Assembly: GCA_016708435.1 (NCBI GenBank)
Contig: JADJFV010000002.1
Location: 186,001 to 250,000 of the forward strand
DNA: 64,000 bases
Origin: Leptospiraceae bacterium
Lineage (GTDB): Bacteria; Spirochaetota; Leptospiria; Leptospirales; Leptospiraceae
Direction of reading: 5' to 3'
Shown here in pieces: positions 9,403 to 18,033 of this stretch. Below the pieces are notes generated by a model. The model was not told the DNA's origin, did no database searches, and saw only the letters and a program-made list of their open reading frames with translations. The translations under genes and the position numbers were made by a program. Within the stretch, counting starts at the first letter, position 1; each line of letters opens with the position of its first letter.

Positions 9403-9719
9403 GGAAGACATTTTTAGTAGCAATCACAATCAGCTTATTTCTAAATTTTTCTCTTTCAGCCAAAGAAGTGCCAAGTAGTGGAGAGATGATTTCAGAATTA
9501 TTGGTTCGACCTCTCGGATTAGCGGGATTAGCCGTCGGGACAAGTTTATTCATTGTGACATTGCCATTTGGCGTATTAAATAGAGTATCAACAGGATCAT
9601 GGGAATCGGTTATAAGTTCTGGCAGACGACTCGTATTAGCTCCAGCTCTATTTACATTCGCACGCGGCGTCGGTGATTATCCCGATCATATGGAAGAAAT
9701 TGAATTAGTAAAGGAGTAA
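9399..9719 (+). CDS. Small exported or membrane protein of unknown function
   Basis: A 106-residue protein with a signal peptide or membrane anchor (MRKTFLVAITISLFLNFSLS, cleavage possible after SLSA). A second hydrophobic stretch rich in Gly/Leu follows (LGLAGLAVGTSLFIVTLPFG), then a soluble tail with LVLAPALFTFARGVGDYP. The VRPLGLAG...LPFG...FTF-R-LGD pattern recalls a widespread family of short uncharacterised envelope proteins. The start overlaps the terC stop by 4 bp and the stop lies 3 bp before the mutase gene, so it sits in the same transcription unit. Function unknown. Confidence 0.7.
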   Translation: MRKTFLVAITISLFLNFSLSAKEVPSSGEMISELLVRPLGLAGLAVGTSLFIVTLPFGVLNRVSTGSWESVISSGRRLVLAPALFTFARGVGDYPDHMEEIELVKE

Positions 9720-9722
9720 TTT

Positions 9723-11864
9723 ATGGATAAGGCAAATTTAAACGAATGGGAAAAAGTCGCAAAAGAAGCTGACTTAAAAGGGAAAGACGTATCTTCTTTG
9801 AACTGGAATTCTCCAGAAGGCATCATCATCAAGCCTCTTTACACTTATGAAGATTTGGAAAATTTAGGAAACACAAACACGCTTCCGGGGATATTTCCAT
9901 TTATCCGCGGTCCACGTGCAACGATGTATTCTCATCAACCTTGGACAGTAAGACAATATGCAGGTTTTTCTACTGCCGAGGCGTCTAACGCATTTTATAG
10001 GAAAAACCTTGCTGCCGGACAAAAAGGATTATCCGTTGCATTCGACTTAGCAACACACAGGGGCTATGACTCAGACCACGAAAGAGTAACAGGAGATGTG
10101 GGCAAAGCGGGAGTAGCCATTGACTCAGTTGAGGACATGAAAATCTTATTTGATCAGATTCCTCTCAAAGACATGTCTGTCTCTATGACAATGAATGGAG
10201 CCGTAATTCCAATTCTTGCTATGTTCATCGTTGCAGGAGAAGAGCAAGGTGCAAAAGTTTCTGAGCTTTCAGGAACAATTCAAAACGATATTCTAAAAGA
10301 ATTCATGGTGCGCAATACTTACATTTACCCACCAAAGCCTTCTATGAAAATTATTGGCGATATCATAGAATACACTTCTAAGAATATGCCAAGGTTCAAT
10401 TCCATTTCAATCAGTGGATATCATATTCAAGAAGCGGGCGGAAATGCAGTGCAAGAACTCGCTTATACTTTGGCAGATGGAATGGAGTATGTAAAAACTG
10501 CCTTAGACAAAGGTCTGGCTATTGATGATTTTGCGCCAAGGCTTTCTTTCTTCTTTGGAATTGGAATGAATTTCTTTATGGAGATTGCAAAACTTCGTGC
10601 AGCTAGATATTTCTGGGCAGAACTAATTAAACCTTATAATCCTAAAAAACCAATGAGTGCAGCACTTAGAACTCATTGCCAAACTTCAGGATGGAGTTTA
10701 ACCGAGCAAGACCCTTATAACAACGTTATCCGCACTACCATTGAAGCAATGGCGGCTGTGCTCGGCGGAACACAGAGTCTACACACTAACGCATTAGATG
10801 AAGCGGTTGCACTGCCAACAGAATTCTCTGCTCGTATTGCACGTAACACCCAGTTAATCATTCAAAACGAAACTCATATTCCTAGAGTCATTGATCCTCT
10901 TGGTGGTTCTTATTACATTGAGTCTCTAACCCACTCTATCATCGTTGAGGCAAAAAAACTTTTCGATGAAGTGCAAGCTCATGGTGGCATGGCAGGAGCT
11001 GTAGAAGCAGGTCTCCCAAAAATGAAAATCGAAGAGTCTGCCGCAAGACGTCAAGCGTTAATCGATCAAGGTCTAGATGTTATAGTTGGAGTCAACAAGT
11101 TCAAACTCAAAACTGAAGACAAGATGGAAATCCTAGATATTGACAACACAGCAGTTCGAGAAAGTCAGATTGCTAGAATCAATGCAATCAAAGCTAAGCG
11201 AGACACAGCAGCGGTTAACGCGGCATTAAACGCTATCACAGAAGCGAGCCAATCTGGTAAGGGTAATCTACTTGATCTAGCGGTTGACGCTGCACGTAAA
11301 CGAGCTACTCTTGGCGAAATTTCTTATGCAATGGAAAAAGTATTTGGACGGCATCAGGCTGTTATCCGCACTATCAGCGGCGTCTACTCTAGCTTAAATC
11401 AAGACAACGAAAAATTCCAATCTGTAATTAAACGTGTTGAAGAATTTGCAAAGAAAGAAGGTCGTCGTCCTAGAATGCTAGTCGCAAAGATGGGACAGGA
11501 TGGACACGATAGAGGTGCAAAGGTTATTTCTACATCTTTTGCTGATATGGGATTTGATATTGATGTGGCTCCCCTATTCCAGACTCCAGCAGAAGTTGCA
11601 AAGCAGTCTATCGAGAATGATGTGCATATCATCGGAGTATCCTCACAGGCAGCGGGGCATAAGACTCTTATCCCTGAACTTGTAGAAATCTTGAAGAAAG
11701 AAAATGCTAGCGACATATTGATAATAGCCGGTGGAGTCATTCCTGTGCAAGATTATGATTTCTTGTATCAACATGGAGTAGCGGCAATTTTTGGTCCTGG
11801 CACAGTCATCCCTGATGCAGCGGCAAAGATTTTGGATATTTTAGAGAAGAAGGGAAAAGCCTAG
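9723..11864 (+). CDS. Methylmalonyl-CoA mutase, single-chain
   Basis: A 713-residue adenosylcobalamin enzyme interconverting methylmalonyl-CoA and succinyl-CoA. The N-terminal TIM-barrel substrate domain shows TMYSHQPWTVRQYAGFSTAE, FDLATHRGYDSDH and RTHCQTSGWSLTEQDPYNN. The C-terminal domain (about 580-713) has the B12-binding signature GQDGHDRGAK (DxHxxG), with VGVSSQAAGHKTLIPEL and IIAGGVIP. Length and motifs match the homodimeric E. coli Sbm/ScpA type or the catalytic subunit of heterodimers; no small subunit gene is adjacent. The probable chaperone MeaB lies at 51.9-52.9 kb. The pathway is probably propionate or odd-chain and branched fatty-acid breakdown. Confidence 0.96.
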   Translation: MDKANLNEWEKVAKEADLKGKDVSSLNWNSPEGIIIKPLYTYEDLENLGNTNTLPGIFPFIRGPRATMYSHQPWTVRQYAGFSTAEASNAFYRKNLAAGQKGLSVAFDLATHRGYDSDHERVTGDVGKAGVAIDSVEDMKILFDQIPLKDMSVSMTMNGAVIPILAMFIVAGEEQGAKVSELSGTIQNDILKEFMVRNTYIYPPKPSMKIIGDIIEYTSKNMPRFNSISISGYHIQEAGGNAVQELAYTLADGMEYVKTALDKGLAIDDFAPRLSFFFGIGMNFFMEIAKLRAARYFWAELIKPYNPKKPMSAALRTHCQTSGWSLTEQDPYNNVIRTTIEAMAAVLGGTQSLHTNALDEAVALPTEFSARIARNTQLIIQNETHIPRVIDPLGGSYYIESLTHSIIVEAKKLFDEVQAHGGMAGAVEAGLPKMKIEESAARRQALIDQGLDVIVGVNKFKLKTEDKMEILDIDNTAVRESQIARINAIKAKRDTAAVNAALNAITEASQSGKGNLLDLAVDAARKRATLGEISYAMEKVFGRHQAVIRTISGVYSSLNQDNEKFQSVIKRVEEFAKKEGRRPRMLVAKMGQDGHDRGAKVISTSFADMGFDIDVAPLFQTPAEVAKQSIENDVHIIGVSSQAAGHKTLIPELVEILKKENASDILIIAGGVIPVQDYDFLYQHGVAAIFGPGTVIPDAAAKILDILEKKGKA

Positions 11865-11873
11865 GCTTTAACT

Positions 11874-12401
11874 TTGAAAGAAAAAACTGGTGTGCCAAAA
11901 TCCATTGCGGACTTGTTGTATACACCCTTATACAAAGTTTTCTTTCTAATTAGTTTTCTCACTTCGTTTGTATTCTCATGTTTTTTGGTTCTAATTCAGC
12001 ACAGAAATCAAGAACTTCAGAATGCATACGAAGTGTTAGAGACAAATGGCGTAAAATCTTTTTCGACAATTACAGGTTATCATCTAGTAGTCAGCGAAAA
12101 ACAGAAGCGGCATATATACACTTACCTCGTCACAGATGAATTCGGAAAATTACATGAAATTACCGAATTTGTCGATGACAAATCTCATCTCAGACTTCGC
12201 GTAGGGAATACAGTTGTTACCCGCCAGAAGAAAGTTTTCCTAGCGGGAAAGGATAGAATTCTTTCCAGAATTGATGGAAATAAACAGATTTTACCAAACT
12301 ATAATTACTTGGAAAAAATTGCGCTTTTTGGAATAGGATTTTCTATTCTAATTGGATTCGGTGGAATCTTTTTAGTTGTATTTAAGCGAGAGTTAGCTTA
12401 G
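11874..12401 (+). CDS. Two-helix membrane protein, possibly DUF3592-like
   Basis: A 175-residue protein from a TTG at 11874 (MKEKTGVPKSIADLLYTPLY). Two membrane segments bracket a soluble region: FFLISFLTSFVFSCFLVLIQ (about 19-42) and IALFGIGFSILIGFGGIFLV (about 148-170). The middle (about 50-145) is beta-rich with IYTYLVTDEFGKLHEITEFV, VGNTVVTRQKKVFL. This layout resembles DUF3592-type proteins, but no signature is certain. It begins 9 bp after the mutase stop and is probably co-transcribed. Confidence 0.62.
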   Translation: MKEKTGVPKSIADLLYTPLYKVFFLISFLTSFVFSCFLVLIQHRNQELQNAYEVLETNGVKSFSTITGYHLVVSEKQKRHIYTYLVTDEFGKLHEITEFVDDKSHLRLRVGNTVVTRQKKVFLAGKDRILSRIDGNKQILPNYNYLEKIALFGIGFSILIGFGGIFLVVFKRELA

Positions 12402-12415
12402 CTAATTGAAAAGCT

Positions 12416-12967
12416 TTACTCTAAATCCTGACTTGACTCTGTTTCTTTCACGTTAATAAACTCCACTTGTGATGGACTTTGAAGATGAAGCTCCGGATCA
12501 AGTTGATATAAAATCAAAGTTAAATAATTTTGATATCTAACAATATACATATACTCCGTAAAATGAATATGTCTTATTTCTTTCTTAATCTTCCTCATCC
12601 ATTTACTATCTTCTTGCACTCTTTTAAATTTTATAGTAGTCGGAGAAATTCCATCGAGAGTTTCTTTTGACACTGAACGATCTCTTTTAGCAATCTCCTT
12701 CTTAAAAACTCGAATTATATTTTGATTCAGTTTCTTTTTGTCTTTATCCTCTTTTTGTAAATGCTTAGGCAAATTCAAATAGTAATAAGTATAAAAAACT
12801 TTATCTAACTCTTCATCATCTAGTGAACTTGTCTTAGCTGCCGGCTCTTTTTCTTTCTCCGGCTTAACTTCATTGGGTGGAGGAACAGTTGTCTTGACAC
12901 TTATACCTCTAGATGTGCTTTGAGCGGAAACTGTTATGGCAATTAAAAAAATAAGTAGATATTTCAT
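12416..12967 (-). CDS. Exported protein of unknown function
   Basis: Starting at the ATG at 12967, where a signal peptide MKYLLIFLIAITVSAQS begins at once (an earlier in-frame ATG at 12991 would add eight residues before it), this encodes 183 residues. Cleavage is likely after SAQ. The mature part begins with a Pro/Lys/Glu-rich linker (about 25-45), then a charged helical region with DELDKVFYTYYYLNLPKHLQ and a tail ending SSQDLE. No catalytic motif is seen. It is convergent with the preceding gene (14-bp gap). I do not recognise the family. Confidence 0.6.
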   Translation of the reverse strand: MKYLLIFLIAITVSAQSTSRGISVKTTVPPPNEVKPEKEKEPAAKTSSLDDEELDKVFYTYYYLNLPKHLQKEDKDKKKLNQNIIRVFKKEIAKRDRSVSKETLDGISPTTIKFKRVQEDSKWMRKIKKEIRHIHFTEYMYIVRYQNYLTLILYQLDPELHLQSPSQVEFINVKETESSQDLE

Positions 12968-13120
12968 GCTAATAATCATCGGCGTTTTCAATATAAATTC
13001 TTAAGCATTGCAGTGCATGTCACGCATTTTATTGGTAACAAATCAAGTAGCTACACGAGGACTTAATGCAAATAATTCTGGACGATTGCAAATAGAGTCA
13101 GAAAGTTTTAAATTTTATAA

Positions 13121-13158
13121 TTTTCTGTAATTTCAGTCTTGACTGAAATTACAGAAAA
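13121..13158. promoter_or_regulatory. Perfect palindromic operator upstream of the GbsR/MarR gene
   Basis: Two 18-bp arms, TTTTCTGTAATTTCAGTC (13121-13138) and its exact reverse complement GACTGAAATTACAGAAAA (13141-13158), are separated by TT. The palindrome lies 27 bp before the regulator's ATG and covers a likely sigma-70 promoter. Such long dyads are typical operators of winged-helix regulators, so autoregulation by the adjacent gene is the natural reading. There is no U-tract after it that would suggest a terminator. Confidence 0.75.
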
Positions 13159-13166
13159 AATATGTT
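13139..13166 (+). promoter_or_regulatory. Probable sigma-70 promoter inside the palindrome
   Basis: TTGACT (13139-13144) and TATGTT (13161-13166), spaced 16 bp, resemble -35 and -10 hexamers. The -35 box sits at the centre of the 38-bp dyad and the right arm fills the spacer. A protein bound there would block RNA polymerase. Confidence 0.55.
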
Positions 13167-13185
13167 CGTAAAGAATTAATCTATC

Positions 13186-13689
13186 ATGAAAGCAAAGAAG
13201 AAGAATATCACCAAGAAGAGTAAAAAATTAACATTAGATTCGCAAATGATGGACTTTGTTAATAAAATGGGGAAATATTATGAAAACTTTGGAATATCTA
13301 GAATCGGCGGTCAAATGGTAGGTCTAATGCTTATTACTGAAGATGGAATTTCTCAGGAAGACATGCAACGGATTCTCGGTGTTAGCCGAAGTAGCATTTC
13401 TACAAACCTGAAGATGCTTTTATTAAATGCAGGCATTAAAGAAGTTCATGTTCAAGGGGATAGAAAATCATACTTTATGGTTTCTGACAGAGCAGTAGAA
13501 GATTCCATACTTCGCAAGATCAATAGCTATGATTATTTATGCGAAGTTGTAAATGAAGGCATTGATAGTCTGAAGAAAAAAGGCAATTCAGCAGAAAAGC
13601 TTTTTGGTGTTCTTCAATGGATCAATTTAGACAAAGAAATTTCTCTAGAACTTCTAGAGAAGTGGAAGAATAGAACTAATAAAAAATAA
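13186..13689 (+). CDS. GbsR/MarR-family transcriptional regulator
   Basis: A 167-residue winged-helix protein with a Lys-rich start (MKAKKKNITKKSKKL). The helix-turn-helix lies at about residues 60-90: GISQEDMQRILGVSRSSIST followed by NLKMLLLNAGIKEVHVQGDR (wing). The MGKYYENFGISRIGGQMVG segment is typical of GbsR-like regulators, which lack the duarry-type MarR ligand pocket and often respond to small molecules. The gene directly follows the palindrome and heads a colinear run of lipoprotein, TonB-receptor and ExbBD-TonB genes, so it probably represses them together with itself. The ligand is unknown. Confidence 0.82.
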   Translation: MKAKKKNITKKSKKLTLDSQMMDFVNKMGKYYENFGISRIGGQMVGLMLITEDGISQEDMQRILGVSRSSISTNLKMLLLNAGIKEVHVQGDRKSYFMVSDRAVEDSILRKINSYDYLCEVVNEGIDSLKKKGNSAEKLFGVLQWINLDKEISLELLEKWKNRTNKK

Positions 13690-13708
13690 ATTTCAATAGG
13701 ACGTAACA

Positions 13709-14080
13709 ATGATTAAACTCTTTTCCATAATTCTAAGCGCTTTATTACTAAACTGCGCTTCTTCAAGTGCAGGTATTTCAACTAGTAACATACCTATTGC
13801 AAATAAAAAATACAAAGTTATAGGACCCGTAGAAGCAAAACATTCTTGGTTTACTCTCGATGTAGCGCTCCTTGCAGTTTCATTTAGCAATCCTCCTATC
13901 AACGAAATGATGGATGAAATGATTAAATCAAAAGAAGCAGATGCACTCATCAATATTCGTTATTGGCAAGATAGGACGATTATTCTTTTTTTAACTAGAA
14001 ATCGATTAGGGATAAACGCAGAAGCCGTTAAATTTGCAGATGAAACAGCACCTGAAACAAATGCTAAAAAAACTCGCTAA
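13709..14080 (+). CDS. Lipoprotein in TonB-receptor locus
   Basis: A 123-residue protein with a lipoprotein signal (MIKLFSIILSALLLNCASSS, lipidated Cys 16). The mature part has NKKYKVIGPVEAKHSWFTLD and KEADALINIRYWQDRTIILF, a pattern seen again in the next gene and in the lipoprotein at 36.2 kb. This suggests a small Leptospiraceae lipoprotein family that reads 'VIGxxE...DALINIxYW'. It begins 19 bp after the regulator. The stop lies 17 bp beyond the next start. Function unknown. Confidence 0.72.
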   Translation: MIKLFSIILSALLLNCASSSAGISTSNIPIANKKYKVIGPVEAKHSWFTLDVALLAVSFSNPPINEMMDEMIKSKEADALINIRYWQDRTIILFLTRNRLGINAEAVKFADETAPETNAKKTR

Positions 14081-14507
14081 CACAATCATTCCATTGTTTC
14101 TTTTAAATTGCGTGATGGTGATTTCTTATCCGACTAATTTAAATCGAAGAGCGGATAATATCCATATAGCTCCATCTGCTACAATTATTCGCTCAGAGGG
14201 ATATAAAATCTTAGGAACAGAAACGGGAGAGACTTCCACCTTTTTCTTATTTGGATTAATTCCAATGACTAATCCGCTTAATATGGAGTATGCGCTCAGT
14301 CAAGCAGTGCAAAAAGTGGAAGGCGGCGACTCTATGGTAAATATGACTCTATGGCATGAAACGCATTACTTTTATCCACTCGGAACAGTTTCCGTGACAA
14401 AGGTTCGTGGCGATATTGTATCCTTGAAAACCGACTCACAAGCACCATTGTTTGAAGAGACAAACAAGAATAAGCCGCTACCTGTAAAAAAAGGCGTAGC
14501 CAAATAA
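14061..14507 (+). CDS. Lipoprotein, paralogue-like neighbour of the preceding gene
   Basis: Starting at ATG 14061 (nine codons after an earlier possible start at 14034), the protein has 148 residues and the lipoprotein signal MLKKLANTIIPLFLLNCVMV with Cys 17. The mature part shares the plan of the preceding lipoprotein: a YKILGTETGETSTFFLFGL strand pair, then ALSQAVQKVEGGDSMVNMTL and a beta-rich tail. The 20-bp overlap with the upstream gene indicates coupled translation. Function unknown, probably an envelope partner of the TonB receptor. Confidence 0.7.
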   Translation: MLKKLANTIIPLFLLNCVMVISYPTNLNRRADNIHIAPSATIIRSEGYKILGTETGETSTFFLFGLIPMTNPLNMEYALSQAVQKVEGGDSMVNMTLWHETHYFYPLGTVSVTKVRGDIVSLKTDSQAPLFEETNKNKPLPVKKGVAK

Positions 14508-14524
14508 ATAGGAGAAGTTAAAAT

Positions 14525-14902
14525 TTGAAACTAATTCTTTTCTTCCTAGCTTTTCTAATTTCCTGTAATGAGAAACCTGTGCCGGCTTGGGATGCGCAAT
14601 CGCAAATTAATGCAGCGGTTACCTATAAAGCCAAAGCCTGTCGCGATGAATGTGTAAACAACGCGATAACAGCAACAGCCAAAGCAGACTGTAGGGAAAC
14701 CATTCCACAACCTCCCCTTTTAGTATTTACAGACCAAGATAGTCGCAATCTCAATCTTTGTAGTGTTGCTATTACAAGAACTGGTTGTCCTTTTGCGGGG
14801 TATCCGATCATTTGCCTCGGCATCTATACGACAGAAAAACTCGGAGATGTTCCTTGGTATCTGAATTTTAATAACGATCTTGCGAAGAGGCAGATAAAAT
14901 AA
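14525..14902 (+). CDS. Small cysteine-rich lipoprotein
   Basis: A 125-residue protein from a TTG at 14525 with an AGGAG site at 14511-14515. The signal MKLILFFLAFLISCNEK gives lipid Cys 14. The mature part has eight further cysteines or so, including ACRDEC, ADC, NLC, GCPF and IICLG, unusual for a periplasm-facing Leptospiraceae lipoprotein. The cysteines could form disulfides or bind metal. It ends 4 bp before the TonB receptor gene, which suggests a surface accessory lipoprotein for that receptor. This is inference from position. Confidence 0.68.
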   Translation: MKLILFFLAFLISCNEKPVPAWDAQSQINAAVTYKAKACRDECVNNAITATAKADCRETIPQPPLLVFTDQDSRNLNLCSVAITRTGCPFAGYPIICLGIYTTEKLGDVPWYLNFNNDLAKRQIK

Positions 14903-14906
14903 TTCT

Positions 14907-17447
14907 ATGAAATCTATAACAACATACAAAAGAAATTGGTTTTTATTTTTATTTATTCTATTGACCCTTAGCTCAGAGATTTCTGCTGTAGCCTTTAGAG
15001 GAAGACTTTTTAGCAGAGTCAAAAATCAAGGCGAAGCAGGATTAACCGTGATAATTGTAACACCTACTTCTAAAATACCCGCACAAACTGATGCGGAGGG
15101 GTATTTTGATGCAGAGGTTCCGAGTCTTGGAAATTATACATTTAGAATTTTAAGAACTACAGGAATTCAAGAATTGGAAAAATCAATTACTGCCGATGGG
15201 GAAGTGGTTACCATTTATACAGATAAGACTCCAAAACCAAAAGGGGGAATTGACGTAGAAGGACAAAAGGATAAAACAATTCTTTCCCGTTACAAAGTTC
15301 GTTATGATGAAATCAAGCGTATGCCAGGAACTTTAGGCGAAGCCCTTAACGCATTACAGACATTACCCGGAGTTTTTGCTCCTCCTCCCTTTGCAGGAAA
15401 TAACGGTGGATGTTTTGGTGGAATTGTAATTCGCGGAGCGGATTGTAGAACAAACACTTACCTATACGATGATCTACCAATTTATTATGCATATCATTTT
15501 GATGGCATAAACTCTGTTATCCACAATGACCTAATCAAAACAATTGATATTTATACGGGAGCCTATCCTGCCAATTTCAACAACGCAACTGGTGGGGTGG
15601 TTGAAATTGAATCCAATGAAGCTACAAAAAAAGCAACGGGTTCTTTTAATATGTCCTTTCTACTTGGTCAAGCCATGTATCAGACTCCGCTATTCAACGG
15701 CAAAGGGTATTTAGCCGCAGGTGGAAAGGTTGGTTATCTTGATAAGACTCTTGGCTCAACTGGTTTAGTCCCGGAAGGAATTCGTCTTCCTCAATACAAT
15801 AGCTCAAATGTGAAATTCATTTATAATTTTAATTCCCAACACCAAATATCTTTTACATCTCTCACAGCACTCGATGGATTTGTATTAAAAGCACCTGGTT
15901 TTTTTGGTTCTAATGATCCTACCAAGGAACCGTTAGGCGCTGTAGCTGGAGCAAGCGTATCTGCAGGACAGGGATACCGCACTATGGCTCTTCGTTACAC
16001 ATGGACACCAAGCACAAAGTTCAGTAACCGGATAACACTGATTAACTACGAACCTTTCAATAATACAAACGTTCAATTTGGCTCAATCCAAGCAACCTTC
16101 AGAGCAAGTGCACCGTATATAGGAGTAAGACAAGACTTAGTATGGAATCCTGCAAGCTTCCTGAAAATAGATGCTGGAACAGAGGGAAGAGTAATTAATT
16201 ACAACATTACCGGCTTTGGTGTTAGACTAAAAGACCCAAACAATCCTTCTCCCAACCCGTATGATATAACAACACCAGCATTTGAAAAAGCAGATATAAC
16301 ACAACAGACAAAGAGCAATTATTTTAATGCCTATACAACTTTCCATTTTACTTTTGGAAATTTCAAATTCGAACCAGGTATTCGTCATGATTTTATTGAT
16401 TATGGAAAACAAGGAGCTACAGGTCCGCGAGCAACAGTTTCTTACAAAGTAAATGGAATTTTAAAAGGAACAACTTTCTTCGGAGGTGCAGGGGATTACG
16501 CGCGTTTTCCTTACTTTGATCAAGCGATTTCAAGAGAGTCAGGAAATCCAAACATACAATTTGAAAAAGCTCGCAAATATGGGGGAGGTATTGACCAACA
16601 GATTACAGAGGAATGGTCAGTGAAGGGAGAACTTTTCAAACAAGAATTCACAAGCCAAATCGTAAACGATCCTTATATCTCTGAGCCCTATGGTTTAAAT
16701 CCAGACAAATTCCAAAGATTGCAAAGACCGGTTGTAACCAATCGAGCATTGAACTATTCCAACAGTGGAACCGGTTGGTCGCATGGATACGAATTATACA
16801 TTAAAAAAGCAAATCGCCCTAATTCAAAAGACTGGTTCGGCTGGATTTCTTACACTTGGTCGCAGTCCTTTCGCAATAATAATATTTACAATGCAGACTA
16901 TGATCCAAACAAAAATCGAATCCTCAGTGGAGACGAACAACGATTACGCGCACTGTATCCAAACTCAAGAGAGACAATTTTTGATTATGATATAACACAA
17001 TTACTCAGTGTAGTCTATGGATGGAGATTAACAGAAGAATACCAAATTGGTGGACGTTGGTTTTATCGAACGGCTACTCCCTATACTCCGGTCATTGGTG
17101 ATGACGGTGGTCAATTTAAAAATCCTTACAACAACCAAATCTATTGGAATCCAAGATATTCTACAAATCCTTATTCCACAGACTATACAAATTCAAGAAG
17201 ACAAGCACCTTATCATAGATTTGATATACGAATTGATAAATTCCTGAGTTATGAATGGGGCTATGTAAATCTGTATTTAGAGATAATCAATATGTATGTG
17301 CGAAAAAATATCAATGGAGAAAATTTTAGCACAACGGCTCCCTACTCAAAACGAAACCCAGAGCCGCAAAATGATTTTTTCACACTGCAACTTCCCAGTG
17401 GAATGCTGATTCCATTTTTCAACGTGGGCATGGAGGTGAGATTCTAA
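14907..17447 (+). CDS. TonB-dependent outer-membrane receptor
   Basis: An 846-residue outer-membrane protein. After a signal peptide (about 1-27) comes a carboxypeptidase-regulatory-like beta domain (about 30-95: VAFRGRLFSR... TDAEGYFDAEVPSLGNYTF), then the plug (about 125-235) with NALQTLPGVFAPPPF, GGIVIRGADCRTNTYLYDDL and TGGVVEIES, and a barrel of aromatic-rich strands ending in Phe (NVGMEVRF). The plug carries two cysteines (GGCFGG, GADC). Such receptors import iron chelates, B12, metals or sugars using ExbB-ExbD-TonB, which lie 0.6 kb downstream. The stop overlaps the next start by 1 bp. The substrate is not evident. Confidence 0.93.
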   Translation: MKSITTYKRNWFLFLFILLTLSSEISAVAFRGRLFSRVKNQGEAGLTVIIVTPTSKIPAQTDAEGYFDAEVPSLGNYTFRILRTTGIQELEKSITADGEVVTIYTDKTPKPKGGIDVEGQKDKTILSRYKVRYDEIKRMPGTLGEALNALQTLPGVFAPPPFAGNNGGCFGGIVIRGADCRTNTYLYDDLPIYYAYHFDGINSVIHNDLIKTIDIYTGAYPANFNNATGGVVEIESNEATKKATGSFNMSFLLGQAMYQTPLFNGKGYLAAGGKVGYLDKTLGSTGLVPEGIRLPQYNSSNVKFIYNFNSQHQISFTSLTALDGFVLKAPGFFGSNDPTKEPLGAVAGASVSAGQGYRTMALRYTWTPSTKFSNRITLINYEPFNNTNVQFGSIQATFRASAPYIGVRQDLVWNPASFLKIDAGTEGRVINYNITGFGVRLKDPNNPSPNPYDITTPAFEKADITQQTKSNYFNAYTTFHFTFGNFKFEPGIRHDFIDYGKQGATGPRATVSYKVNGILKGTTFFGGAGDYARFPYFDQAISRESGNPNIQFEKARKYGGGIDQQITEEWSVKGELFKQEFTSQIVNDPYISEPYGLNPDKFQRLQRPVVTNRALNYSNSGTGWSHGYELYIKKANRPNSKDWFGWISYTWSQSFRNNNIYNADYDPNKNRILSGDEQRLRALYPNSRETIFDYDITQLLSVVYGWRLTEEYQIGGRWFYRTATPYTPVIGDDGGQFKNPYNNQIYWNPRYSTNPYSTDYTNSRRQAPYHRFDIRIDKFLSYEWGYVNLYLEIINMYVRKNINGENFSTTAPYSKRNPEPQNDFFTLQLPSGMLIPFFNVGMEVRF

Positions 17448-17932
17448 TGTTTTTCAAAATTACTTTACTATTCATTTTATTATTTCAAATTTCGTGTGCA
17501 AATGAAAATAAAAAAAGTTACCAGGATTTATATGCGCTTCGCATTCTCTTAGAAACTGCAACGAAAGCAAAACCAGATCCTGTCGCAACCTGTCAATCAG
17601 GGATGATCGCAATGCAAAATTGCGCAGCAACAGCACCTGAATTTTCATCATTTACTTTAACAGAAACAATTTTCATTGGAAGTATTACTTTTAATAAATT
17701 TCTTACTTACTCAGATTATTGTAACGAGACTGTAAAAAATGATCCTTATCGAACAATGTCAGATTCATTGAAAGAATGTTATTTGAAATGTGACATTAGT
17801 TACTGGAAGACAAGAAAAAATTTAAACATCTGTAATGTGTCCTATAAAACAATGTTCGAAGGAAGTTTTTCGGATAGTGGAACAAGTAATTGCAAAAGAA
17901 ATTGTGTGTTACCAACAAACAACACACCATGA
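17447..17932 (+). CDS. Cysteine-rich lipoprotein downstream of TonB receptor
   Basis: A 161-residue protein with signal MFFKITLLFILLFQISCANE (lipid Cys 17). The mature part has about ten cysteines in spaced pairs: ATCQSG, MQNC, YCNE, ECYLKC, NICNVS, NCKRNC. Its start shares a base with the receptor stop (TAATG), so translation is coupled. Together with the cysteine-rich lipoprotein at 14.5 kb it flanks the receptor on both sides, suggesting paired surface accessory proteins. Not recognised from any named family. Confidence 0.7.
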   Translation: MFFKITLLFILLFQISCANENKKSYQDLYALRILLETATKAKPDPVATCQSGMIAMQNCAATAPEFSSFTLTETIFIGSITFNKFLTYSDYCNETVKNDPYRTMSDSLKECYLKCDISYWKTRKNLNICNVSYKTMFEGSFSDSGTSNCKRNCVLPTNNTP

Positions 17933-18033
17933 TTAATTGAAAAAACATAATGTAAAAAAATGGAAATGCAAAAAGATAGTCATAAAACTAAAAACATTTG
18001 GAAATCATAGAATAACTTTAAAAGGAATACACC

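Noticed and set aside
13121..13158. Terminator hairpin
   Set aside because: No gene ends on the forward strand just before it, it overlaps a good promoter, and no T-tract follows the right arm.
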